Origin: Solirubrobacteraceae bacterium
GTDB taxonomy: Bacteria; Actinomycetota; Thermoleophilia; Solirubrobacterales; Solirubrobacteraceae
NCBI GenBank assembly: GCA_016462625.1
Contig: JAEMSV010000034.1
Span: forward strand, 1-39,233
Reading direction: 5' to 3'
Length of the DNA stretch: 39,233 bases
Under the pieces are notes generated by a model. That model did not search any database. It was not told the DNA's origin and saw nothing but the letters and a program-made list of their open reading frames with translations. A program made the position numbers and the translations under genes. Positions within the stretch are counted from its first letter, which is position 1. Every line of letters begins with the position of its first letter. Below, one piece after another: positions 22,401-29,319 of the stretch.

Positions 22401-23100
22401 CGGCGCGCTGAAGCTCAGCTACGTCCGCGTCGAGCTGCCCGGCGCCTCGCAGCGGCACTGCCGCGAGGACGGCGACGACCGCCCGGTCCGCCACGGCGCC
22501 TGGACCGGGGTCCAGGCGCCCTTCATCCGCGCTGAGCCGACGGCGGGCGGCCGCGTCCGGATGCTCATCTGGACGACCGGCGACGCGATCTCCGTCCCCC
22601 CGCCCGACCCGGACCCGTGCGAGGTCGACGTCGGCGAGAGCGATCGCAAGTCCGCGATCGGCTGGCACATCGACGAGAACCTCCGGATCAGCATGGCCGT
22701 GCGGATCTCGAACCTCTACACGCCGTCGGGGAAGGTCGTGCCGCGCTGGTGGGCGATGCCGACGAGCGTGGAGGAGTGGGATTCCGCGTACCCCGACGAC
22801 TCGGACGATGAGAACCCCCGCTGCGGCAAGTGGTTCCTCCTCCAGGAGCTCCAGATGAAGGACTACCGCGGGCTCGTCGCCTTCTATCCGAAGGAGGCGC
22901 TCGACAACCCGTTCGGCGACTGGGAGGCCGGGCCCGGCCAGTGGTGGCTGCGCGCCCGCGGCGGATTGCACGACTTCATCGGGGCCGTCCCGGGCCTGCC
23001 GGGATCGGGCGACGCCTACATGGGCAACGTCGGCGGCGGCTTCCACTTCGGGCTGAGCAACGGCATCTACTCGACGCTGCCGCGGATCTGGACCTGGTAA
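19405..23100 (+). CDS. Large (1231-aa) orphan protein without signal peptide
   Basis: The start is chosen at the ATG 10 bases after a TTGTCG-N17-TAGGTT promoter; in-frame TTG (19393, after AGGAGG) and GTG (19366) are alternatives. There is no signal peptide and no membrane segment. The sequence is beta-rich and low in Cys. Around residues 255-370 it has a fibronectin-III-like pattern (GYYRYRLVYVTENGNETAAGP, ITKLRIYRT). The centre (about 570-830) has charged amphipathic stretches with repeated L-x-L patterns and an Ala-rich segment. The C-terminus (about 900-1231) is Trp-rich (WGFGTVWAEPGFAWEEF, WWAMPTSVEEW, FGDWEAGPGQWWLRARGG). I recognise no named family. Its gene is tightly followed by LamG-like and Vps62-like genes, so the three products probably form one complex or pathway. 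Cytosolic location is implied unless a non-Sec route exists. Confidence 0.75.
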   Translation: MAPIYRAYGQIRRGSGPWRRPFLIPSSTPAAPLLPGEGYIAVDNGGANADLRCQLRVLNFTSLDDFRVGFQITKIRSVSDITLRLLLLKSADDFFVDSGTIETNVSFAVLYHRTLPGQQFPGDLKINVDTGRPQIDPKIDDINTPITVASGMRATTIKISVESGLSDDLTMGGGLVDGDMIPILGVRTTNDTVTGGYREHDDQIRGIDLDWLDNAAAPKPPSATWIDLVAANPTSDTTKLDVTINMPETGETPTAAPKVSPVPGGQLRAGYYRYRLVYVTENGNETAAGPRSAPQFIQATNWADPATPRSIKVDSFPPLPPDADTTGPRKITKLRIYRTDPDVPAPDETYTLDDVGNSGDDVFVKELALTETSWIDTGQEQLASGKPDVIKPDLILLEYSSPHDPPLDLTGGIRLIGRDPIKPSEVTDESYTGAVSAVPNKLRVAYQPSTEPRLRWSASKPVPRLSVNLAPLVTPLGTGVDITAESVPDRLSIDWSSLGSEYFQLAARASTRTDPTMIGDRQIGRVAARLGTTSPAPGWPNGEAHVAVDMTTELAKAGTAASTLASALAVKRIVVTSGARKWADRESNRGRIGIEGLFAPGRGFTDRDLRVTRRSGGTDVLQQLNLTARLLPEQISGEFFVPDSGAIQLNLDQRIRWIRGEFETRSKPEEEGEPPTEISHVKGQVLLDHTTDKLRFASQDSVHTELTAPIRAGGRVDLTEDHQDPADKIVLRPDAVVPATTPQDPALIVVGLAKGSKTIRAIAAEPGIAARVAASFGDDLPVAVRANPQVKAVQHGDKETTQGLRAVSARLQGVIEAQASTKLTKIGKKHPAPGEVPVTVAFSGQRTNSSLRGEAQIREKRVAHDPDSRATAGLRSWLRARTAFVPTRVSATPAFVAAGAPLGSTFGGIALDADVPWGFGTVWAEPGFAWEEFTDVLGEDKGIGLITAGFDGLPSQLETWLLEHSGDLGPSRVPTEIRLPETGPVDTSWPPGGVLAWLNGALKLSYVRVELPGASQRHCREDGDDRPVRHGAWTGVQAPFIRAEPTAGGRVRMLIWTTGDAISVPPPDPDPCEVDVGESDRKSAIGWHIDENLRISMAVRISNLYTPSGKVVPRWWAMPTSVEEWDSAYPDDSDDENPRCGKWFLLQELQMKDYRGLVAFYPKEALDNPFGDWEAGPGQWWLRARGGLHDFIGAVPGLPGSGDAYMGNVGGGFHFGLSNGIYSTLPRIWTW

Positions 23101-23102
23101 CC

Positions 23103-24323
23103 GTGATCGTCGACCGGCTCGTTCTCCACCACACGTACGCAGGCCAGACCGCCTTCGACGTCTCCCAGCACCACCACCACGGCGAGCTCGAGGGCGTCGC
23201 GGAATCGGGCGGCGGCGCGCTCCGGCTGACCGGCGGCGACGACTGCGTGCGGATCCCCGCCACGCGCGAGCTGCGGAGCCTGCGCGCGGTCCGCACCCGC
23301 GTGGAGTTCCTGTGGCACCCCACCGGCGGCGCGCGCCGGCACAACCTCATCGAGGGCTACCTGTCGTTCGCGCTCGTCATCGAGGACGACGGCGCGCTCG
23401 GCGGCGGGATCCTCGACCGGACGGGGAACTGGCGCGGCGCGCGCTCCAGCGCCGGGCTCGTCACGCCGGGCCACCGGCACACCGCGACGCTCGTGCACGA
23501 CGGCCTGAGCAGCTGCCGCCTGGACTTCAACGGCACGACGGTCGCCGAGGCGTTCGACGTCCCCGGCCCCGCGCAGGGCGTGCAGAACCCGTACGGCCTG
23601 ACGATCGGCCACTGGCCCGACCCCGACGACCGCTACTCGTTCGAGGGCGACATCCACGACGTGAAGGTCTGGGTCGACCGGCTCGACGACGGCTCCGAGC
23701 TCGGCGACCCGTGCTGCTGCCACGGCAGCGAGGAGGCCGACCGCGCCTTCGACCGCCTCCGCGACGAGAACCCCGACCTCGCGGAGTACCGCGACGCTGC
23801 CGAGAAGCTCTACGACCTCGGCTCGCGGATCTTCGGGCAGATGGCCGCCGGGGACAAGGCCGACCGCGACCACGCCCATCACCTCGCGCGTCGCTTCGCG
23901 CTCGGGCTGCAGATGCAGGACCGCCAGAGCCTGGGCACGACGATCAGCGACGCCGCGCACCTCGCGCAGTCGCGGATCACGTCGACCGATCTCGATACGG
24001 CGGCGGCCGAGCTGAAGTCCGCGTTCGACCAGACCCTCCTCGGCCCCGTGCTCGATCAGGCGATGGCCGGCGGCGAGGGCGCGACGCCCGAGAACATCGA
24101 GAAGACCCTGAAGAAGCTCGGCCTCGACGCGTGGCTGCGCGGGTTCTGCCTGGGCTGGGCCACGCCACCGAAGGCCCCCGGCGAAGGCCAGGAGAAGCCC
24201 GAGCACCACCCGGACCACTCGACCGACCCGATGACCGACCACGGCCCGAGCGAGCCCGGGCCGTCGTGGGGCATGGGCGCCGAGCACGACGACGGCGACG
24301 ACAGCGGCGGTGATCCGAAGTGA
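23103..24323 (+). CDS. LamG/concanavalin-A-like domain protein with helical C-terminus
   Basis: 406 residues from the GTG at 23103, two bases after the previous stop; a longer frame to 22830 would overlap that gene and has shadow-like composition. Residues 1-195 show the laminin-G/ConA-like jelly-roll pattern: LVLHHTYAGQTAFDVSQHHHH, GGDDCVRIPATRELRSL, FNGTTVAEAFDVP, GLTIGHWPDPDDRYSFEGDI and HDVKVWVDRL. Such domains bind sugars or proteins. A cysteine cluster C-C-C-H (about residue 204-207) follows, then a helical region (about 215-360) and an acidic, His/Pro-rich tail. No signal peptide, which is unusual for LamG proteins. The stop overlaps the next start (GTGA). Confidence 0.78.
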   Translation: MIVDRLVLHHTYAGQTAFDVSQHHHHGELEGVAESGGGALRLTGGDDCVRIPATRELRSLRAVRTRVEFLWHPTGGARRHNLIEGYLSFALVIEDDGALGGGILDRTGNWRGARSSAGLVTPGHRHTATLVHDGLSSCRLDFNGTTVAEAFDVPGPAQGVQNPYGLTIGHWPDPDDRYSFEGDIHDVKVWVDRLDDGSELGDPCCCHGSEEADRAFDRLRDENPDLAEYRDAAEKLYDLGSRIFGQMAAGDKADRDHAHHLARRFALGLQMQDRQSLGTTISDAAHLAQSRITSTDLDTAAAELKSAFDQTLLGPVLDQAMAGGEGATPENIEKTLKKLGLDAWLRGFCLGWATPPKAPGEGQEKPEHHPDHSTDPMTDHGPSEPGPSWGMGAEHDDGDDSGGDPK

Positions 24324-25990
24324 TCGAACTCGACGACAAGACCATCGAGCAGATGGCGCGGCAGTTCCACCCGATCCTGCGCTTCCACGAGGACGAGCGG
24401 TTCTTCCCACTGCTCGCCGAGGCGTGGCTCACGACGGCGACGAACGGCGTGTGGCCCGAGGCGCCATTCCGCGAGGTCAAGCTCGCGTCACGCCCGGAGG
24501 ACCCGTTCCGCCGCGGCGCCGCGCTCTGCCGCGCCGACCCGCGGATGCCCGAGGTCGACCCCATCTCCGGCCCGATGGTGACCGGCGACCGGCCGGTGTC
24601 CTTCGAAGTCGACAGCGACGACCCGATCGCGATGGTGTCGTCGCTCGTCGCGTCGCTGGGCTCCGAGGGCTTCCTCGACGTCGGCGGCTGGAAGCCCGAC
24701 ACGGCCGAGCGGTTCCTCGAGGGCGACATCGACTACCTGGGCAAGCTCGTCTCCGAGCTGGCCTCGGCGGTGAACCCGCGGATTGCGTGGACCCCGCCGG
24801 ACGACGGCCGGGTCATGCCGTGGCAATGGGTGCCGCAGCCGACGAACCCGACGATGTACTGCGAGATCACCTGGGGCGGAGCGCACCCGCGCCGGGGGTG
24901 GCACAACGGCACGCCCGAGTTCCCGACGAACGAGTTCTCGCTCGACCAGACCGTCGCCTTCACCTACCACCTCCTCTACGGCGCGCGCGACCCGGGCGGC
25001 GGCGGGCGGCGCTCCGAGGGCCAGTGGGAGGCGATCACGCTCTACTTCCGCGCCGAGATCAACAGCGACACGAACGAGGAGACCGTTCCGCGACACGGGT
25101 CGATCGCCGAGGAGCCGTTCGCGGTCGTCGTCTCGCAGGGCCAGGACCGGGCGACGGGCGCGCGGTTCACCGACATCCGCCCGTACGCGCAGTGCGAGAA
25201 GCTCGGCGTGCGGCCGGTCATCTACGTGACGCGCGGCTCGCACCGCAACCTGTTCGCGCCGGTGACCGGCGAGACGTTCGACCCCGGGAAGTACGGCCCG
25301 CACGCGCCGGACACGACCGGGCACGACGACGAGCCGGACTCCTGGATCGGGATGGACGGATACCTCGCGCTGTCGGGGATCCTGCTGGCGCTCGCGGCGC
25401 TCCTGGTGCAGCTGCTCGCGTCGGTGATCGGGTGGGTTCTGGCGGTCATCGTCGCGGCGATCCTGGTCATCTTCGCGCTGATCCTCTTCATCATGTGGAT
25501 CGTCTCGGCCTGTGACGAGGCCGACGACGAGGACGCCGGCGAGGCGGTCTCCCCGGGCGCCGAGCCCAACGAGGCCGGCACGACCGGCCCGCAGGCCGGC
25601 GGTGACGGCAGCGAGGACCCGGCGGGCGCGGGACCGGGCAGCCCCGGCGGCTCGGCGGGCGGCGGCTCGGCCCCGGGCGGCGGTCCCTCCGTGGGCCTGC
25701 CGAACTCGGGCTCCCCGACGGGCCAGGAGACAACGTTCCCCGACATCCGAATCGTCGAGCGGATCTTTGAGGACGGCGCGACGCGGCGGCCGACGCCGTT
25801 CCCCGCCGACTCGGCCATGGAGAACCCGACCTGGTGGGGCTACCGGGGCCGCTGGGGTGTCCGCGTGCGCCCCGCGCCGCTCTCCGGAACGTGGGAATCC
25901 GGGTGGCAGCGCGTGGACGACAAGGGCCGGGACTGGAGCTATTTCCTCAGCGAGCGGCTCACGGTGGAGATCCACAAGGGGCGGTTCTAG
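24320..25990 (+). CDS. Vps62-like domain protein interrupted by a transmembrane hairpin
   Basis: 556 residues; the GTG start overlaps the LamG gene stop. Signatures I associate with the Vps62-like family: RFHEDERFFPL (about 21-31), GQWEAITLYF (about 234-243), RPVIYVTRGSHRNLF (about 298-312) and, near the end, WWGYRGRWGVRV (from about 505). Between the GSH motif and the last one lie two adjacent membrane segments (about 348-398: ALSGILLALAALLVQLLASV and LAVIVAAILVIFALILFIM), then a Gly/Pro/Ser-rich linker of about 80 residues. A hairpin keeps both parts on the same side of the membrane. Family function is poorly known. The 3' end overlaps the convergent helicase by four bases. Confidence 0.75.
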   Translation: MIELDDKTIEQMARQFHPILRFHEDERFFPLLAEAWLTTATNGVWPEAPFREVKLASRPEDPFRRGAALCRADPRMPEVDPISGPMVTGDRPVSFEVDSDDPIAMVSSLVASLGSEGFLDVGGWKPDTAERFLEGDIDYLGKLVSELASAVNPRIAWTPPDDGRVMPWQWVPQPTNPTMYCEITWGGAHPRRGWHNGTPEFPTNEFSLDQTVAFTYHLLYGARDPGGGGRRSEGQWEAITLYFRAEINSDTNEETVPRHGSIAEEPFAVVVSQGQDRATGARFTDIRPYAQCEKLGVRPVIYVTRGSHRNLFAPVTGETFDPGKYGPHAPDTTGHDDEPDSWIGMDGYLALSGILLALAALLVQLLASVIGWVLAVIVAAILVIFALILFIMWIVSACDEADDEDAGEAVSPGAEPNEAGTTGPQAGGDGSEDPAGAGPGSPGGSAGGGSAPGGGPSVGLPNSGSPTGQETTFPDIRIVERIFEDGATRRPTPFPADSAMENPTWWGYRGRWGVRVRPAPLSGTWESGWQRVDDKGRDWSYFLSERLTVEIHKGRF

Positions 25991-28542
25991 GCACCCGCCG
26001 CGCCGAACGACTCGACCCGCACCACGACCTCACCCGCCGCATCGCTCGCGTCGAGGTCCACCGTCGCGACGATCGCCCAGTCGTGGTTGCCCTCGGGGTC
26101 GTCGATGATCTGGCGCACCCGCCAGATCCCCGGTTCCTTGTCGACGATCAGCAGCTCGGGCGACCGCGCCGCCGGGCCGTCGCCCAGCTCGGAGTGCTCT
26201 TCCCAGTAGGCGCCCAGCGCCTCTTCCCACTTGCCGGCGTTCATCGCCGGCCGCGACGCGCCCTCGGTCAGGGCGGCCGACGACGCCTCCAGCTTGCCGA
26301 GCTCGTCGAACCGGTCGCGCGCCGCCAGCCGCACCCTCGCGAACATCGCGTTGCGGACCATCACGAAGAACGCGCGCTGGTTGCCGGTGATCGGCCGCGC
26401 CGGTGGCGGCGGCGCGCCCGCCGCCGCGGCAGCCGCAGCGGCGGCGACCGACTCGGGATCGGTCAGCGCCTCCCACTCGTCGAGCAGCGACGAGTCGACC
26501 TGGCGCACCGTCTCGCCGAGCCAGTCCTCGAGGTCGTCGAGCTCCTCGGTCTTCACGTCATCGGGCACGGTCCGGCGCAGCGCGCGGTAGACGTCCGTCA
26601 GGTACCGCAGCACCAGCCCCTCCGAGCGGGCGACCCCGTAGAACGCGACGAACTCCGTGAAGCTCAGCCCGCGCTCCCACATGTCGCGGACCACCGACTT
26701 GGGCGAGAGGTCGGACTCGCGGACCCACGGGTGCTTCTCGCGGTACACGCGCAGCGCGTCGGTCAGCGGCTCGCCGAGCGGCTTCTCATAGGTGATCTCC
26801 TCGAGCAGCTCCATCCGCTCCTCGTACTCGATGCCGTCGGCCTTCATGGCGGCCACGGCCTCGCCGCGGACCTGCCGCGCCTGGGCGGCGAGCACCGGCC
26901 ACGGGTCGTCGAGGATCGCCTCGACGATGCTCAGCACGTCGAGCGCGTGCGTCTCGGACTCCGGCTCGAGCAGCTCGAAGGCGACCAGTGCGAACGACGC
27001 CAGCGGCTGGTTCAGCGCGAAGTCGGCCTGCAGGTCGGGCGCGAGCCGCAGCAGCCGGCCGTCCTCGTCGGGCTCGGGCAGCCACTCCACGACACCCGCT
27101 TCGACCAGCTCGTCGCCGAGCGTCTGCGCCGACTCGACGAGCCGGGTCCGCCCGCGGTCGTCCTCGTGGTTGTCCTCCATCAGCGCGCGCATGGTCGCGA
27201 CCGCGTCGCCGGGCTGCTGCAGGACGTTGAGGATCATCGAGTGGTCCACGCGCATCTTGGAGACCAGCGGCTCGGGGACGGCGTTGCGGAGCTTCTCGAA
27301 CGTCTCTTCGGTCCAGCTGACCTCGCCCTCCGGCGCCTTGCGCTTGTTGACCCGCTTCAGCTTCTTCGGATCGTCGCCGGCCTTCGCCACGAGCCGCGCG
27401 TTCTCGATTGCGTGCTCGGGCCCCTGCACCACGACGTAGCCCGAGGTGTCGAACCCGGCCCGCCCGGCGCGGCCGGCGATCTGGTGGAACTCACGGGCCT
27501 TCAGGATCCGCGACCGCGTGCCGTCGTACTTCGCCAGGCCCGTGAAGACGACCGTGCGGATCGGGACGTTGATGCCGACACCGAGCGTGTCCGTGCCGCA
27601 GATGACCTTCAGCAGGCCGCGCTGGGCGAGCTGCTCGACCAGCCGCCGGTAGCGGGGCAGCATGCCGGCGTGATGCACGCCGATCCCCGCGCGCACGAGC
27701 TTCGACAGCGTCTTGCCGAACCCGGCGTTGAAGCGGAAGCTGCCGATCGCGTCGGCGATCAGGTCGCGCTCCTCGCGCGTGCAGAGCTTCGCCGAGAGCA
27801 GGGACTGCGCCCGCTCCATCGCCGACATCTGCGTGAAGTGCACGACGTAGACCGGCGCTTGGTCGGTGGCGGTCAGCTCCTCGAGCAGCTCGTGCAGCGC
27901 GTCGAGCGACCAGCGGAACGTCAGCGGCACCGGGCGGGCCGCGTCGTCGACGACCGCCGTCTCGCGGCCGGTGCGGCGCACGAGGTCCTCGCTGATCGTC
28001 TGCATGTCGCCGAGCGTCGCGCTCATCAGCAGGAACTGCGCGCGCGGGAGACAGAGCAGCGGCACCTGCCACGCCCAGCCCCGCTGCGGGTCGGCGTAGA
28101 AGTGGAACTCGTCCATGACGACGAGCCCGGCCTTCGCCGCGGCCCCCTCGCGCAGCGCGATGTTCGCGAGCACCTCGGCGGTGCAGCAGATGATCGGGGC
28201 CTCCGCGTTGACCGCCGCGTCGCCGGTGACCATGCCGACGTTCTCGGCGCCGAACGTCGCGCACAGGGAGAAGAACTTCTCGCTGACGAGCGCCTTGATC
28301 GGGGCGGTGTAGTACGAGACCCGACCGTCGGCGAGCGCCGCGAAGTGCCCCGCGACCGCGACGAGCGACTTGCCCGAGCCCGTCGGCGTGGCGAGGACGA
28401 CGTGGTTCCCGCTGAACAGCTCGATCGCCGCCTCGTCCTGGTGCGGGTAGAGCGCGATGCCCTCCTCGGTCGCCCACGTGGTGAACGCGTCGTAGAGCGC
28501 ATCTGCGCTGCGGTCTTCTGGGAGGGCCTCGGTGAGGGTCAT
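25987..28542 (-). CDS. Ski2-like DEAD/DEAH-box helicase with DUF3516-type C-terminus
   Basis: 851 residues. Superfamily 2 motifs in order: Q-like YPHQDEAA, Walker A ATPTGSGKS (51-59), Ia APIKALVSEKF, motif II DEFH (144-147, a variant of DEVH/DEAH), motif III MSATLGD (about 172-178), motif IV region PVYVVHFTQ, motif V ICGTDTLGVGINVP and motif VI EFHQIAGRAGRAG. The order and the VGINVP/GRAGRAG wording match Ski2/Mtr4-type RNA helicases. The second half, with YREKHPWV, LSPKSVVRDMWE, SEGLVLRYLTDVYRAL and RPITGNQRAFFVMVRN, corresponds to the actinobacterial DUF3516 extension. An Ala-rich linker lies near residue 690. The likely role is RNA unwinding or quality control. The start at 28542 is an ATG 25 bases after the toxin stop. 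Confidence 0.92.
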   Translation of the reverse strand: MTLTEALPEDRSADALYDAFTTWATEEGIALYPHQDEAAIELFSGNHVVLATPTGSGKSLVAVAGHFAALADGRVSYYTAPIKALVSEKFFSLCATFGAENVGMVTGDAAVNAEAPIICCTAEVLANIALREGAAAKAGLVVMDEFHFYADPQRGWAWQVPLLCLPRAQFLLMSATLGDMQTISEDLVRRTGRETAVVDDAARPVPLTFRWSLDALHELLEELTATDQAPVYVVHFTQMSAMERAQSLLSAKLCTREERDLIADAIGSFRFNAGFGKTLSKLVRAGIGVHHAGMLPRYRRLVEQLAQRGLLKVICGTDTLGVGINVPIRTVVFTGLAKYDGTRSRILKAREFHQIAGRAGRAGFDTSGYVVVQGPEHAIENARLVAKAGDDPKKLKRVNKRKAPEGEVSWTEETFEKLRNAVPEPLVSKMRVDHSMILNVLQQPGDAVATMRALMEDNHEDDRGRTRLVESAQTLGDELVEAGVVEWLPEPDEDGRLLRLAPDLQADFALNQPLASFALVAFELLEPESETHALDVLSIVEAILDDPWPVLAAQARQVRGEAVAAMKADGIEYEERMELLEEITYEKPLGEPLTDALRVYREKHPWVRESDLSPKSVVRDMWERGLSFTEFVAFYGVARSEGLVLRYLTDVYRALRRTVPDDVKTEELDDLEDWLGETVRQVDSSLLDEWEALTDPESVAAAAAAAAAGAPPPPARPITGNQRAFFVMVRNAMFARVRLAARDRFDELGKLEASSAALTEGASRPAMNAGKWEEALGAYWEEHSELGDGPAARSPELLIVDKEPGIWRVRQIIDDPEGNHDWAIVATVDLDASDAAGEVVVRVESFGAAGA

Positions 28543-28567
28543 GGCGCGGGTCTGACGCTACTCGGCG

Positions 28568-28933
28568 TCAGCCCCAGAGACGCTCGACGCCGTACTGCTC
28601 GAACACCTCGTCCGCCGAGACGATCGTCGCCTCCTCGCAGACCGCTTGGGCGACGAGCAGCCGATCGAACGGATCGCCGTGGACCGGCGGGAGCTCGCGC
28701 ACACCCCAGGCGTGGGCGTCCGTGACGGGGAGTCGCTCGAACGCAAAGGAGTCCAGCTGCTCCGGCAGGTCCTCGGGCACCTGCAGCTTGCCCAGCGCCC
28801 GCTTGATCGCCGCCTCCCAGATCGAGACCGCGCTGACGATGACGGGCCCGCGCTCGCGCTCGATGCGGGAGCGCACCCCTTCGATCCGCTCGTCCCCGGC
28901 GAGCAGCCAGAGCACGGTATGCGTGTCGAGCAA
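28568..28933 (-). CDS. vapC: VapC-type PIN-domain toxin
   Basis: About 121 residues. N-terminal LDTHTVLWLL carries the first acidic residue of the PIN active site; SIWEAAIKRALGKLQ carries the conserved Glu; DPFDRLLVAQA carries the third acidic position, and IVSADEVFEQYGVERLW is the typical end. PIN toxins are Mg2+-dependent RNases that cut tRNA or rRNA. No ATG is available: TTG (28931-28933) or the preceding CTG (28934-28936) starts the protein five or two bases after the antitoxin stop, so translation is probably coupled to the antitoxin. All active-site acids are present, so it should be functional. Confidence 0.9.
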   Translation of the reverse strand: MLDTHTVLWLLAGDERIEGVRSRIERERGPVIVSAVSIWEAAIKRALGKLQVPEDLPEQLDSFAFERLPVTDAHAWGVRELPPVHGDPFDRLLVAQAVCEEATIVSADEVFEQYGVERLWG

Positions 28934-28938
28934 CAGCG

Positions 28939-29169
28939 TCAGCGGAAGTACTCGGTGAAGTCGGGGGGCAGCTCGTCGAAGTCGTCGGCCAGCTCGACCT
29001 TGCCGCGCAACGCGCCGAACGCCTCGGCGATCGGGCGGCGACGTTCCACCGCGACGATGCGCGCGACGGGGCGGCCCGAACGCTGGATGACGACGTCCTC
29101 ACCCTGCTCGGCGAGCTCGACCAGCTTGGACAGTTGCGATTTGGCCTCGTGCATGCCGACTCGGACCAT
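28939..29169 (-). CDS. Phd/YefM-family antitoxin paired with VapC
   Basis: 76 residues from the ATG at 29167-29169. The N-terminal DNA-binding and dimerisation part has the family wording: GMHEAKSQLSKLVELAEQGEDVVIQRSGRPVARIV in successive segments. The C-terminal half (ELADDFDELPPDFTEYF) is acidic and would be the unstructured toxin-neutralising tail. Such antitoxins repress their own operon; a 15-base palindrome lies in the promoter just upstream (29198-29212). An internal ATG at residue 6 is an alternative start. The pair sits alone between the helicase and the MFS gene. Confidence 0.9.
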   Translation of the reverse strand: MVRVGMHEAKSQLSKLVELAEQGEDVVIQRSGRPVARIVAVERRRPIAEAFGALRGKVELADDFDELPPDFTEYFR

Positions 29170-29185
29170 GACATGGAGCGTACCG

Positions 29186-29213
29186 AATCTAGCTAGATCG
29201 GACTAAGTCCGAA
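29186..29213 (-). promoter_or_regulatory. Promoter and palindromic operator of the toxin-antitoxin pair
   Basis: TCGGACTAAGTCCGA (29198-29212) is a 7+1+7 palindrome, and TCTAGCTAGA (29188-29197), a perfect 10-base palindrome, abuts it. Read on the minus strand, TTCGGA (29208-29213) and TAGATT (29186-29191), spaced by 16 bases, can serve as -35 and -10, so a repressor bound to either palindrome would block the polymerase. Antitoxin autoregulation is the simplest reading; control of the divergent MFS gene is the alternative. Confidence 0.55.
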
Positions 29214-29238
29214 CAGAGTCGGCGCAGACTCGTCGCTC

Positions 29239-29244
29239 TAGCCT
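29239..29244 (+). promoter_or_regulatory. Candidate -10 box (TAGCCT) of the MFS gene
   Basis: TAGCCT fits TANNNT and lies six bases before an in-frame ATC (29251), about where translation of the full-length exporter would need to begin. No clear -35 is seen. Confidence 0.3.
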
Positions 29245-29319
29245 CGTTCCATCGCCGCACCCGCCACCGCCCCGCCCGCGCTGACCCAGCGCCAGATCTA
29301 CGTCGCCTTCGGCGCGATC

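Noticed and set aside
19321..23046. 1241-aa minus-strand open frame opposite the large orphan gene
   Set aside because: Its product is an Arg/Asp/Gly/Val-rich string typical of the antisense of GC-biased codons, with no domain pattern. The plus strand has a promoter, a good start and coupled neighbours.
19405..25990. Prophage or contractile injection (tail) cluster
   Set aside because: Large beta-rich protein and LamG domain suggested tail fibres, but there is no sheath, tube, baseplate, capsid, portal, terminase or integrase gene anywhere in the window.
25834..28725. 963-aa plus-strand open frame opposite the helicase
   Set aside because: The helicase on the minus strand has every SF2 motif; the plus frame is Arg/His/Leu-rich shadow.
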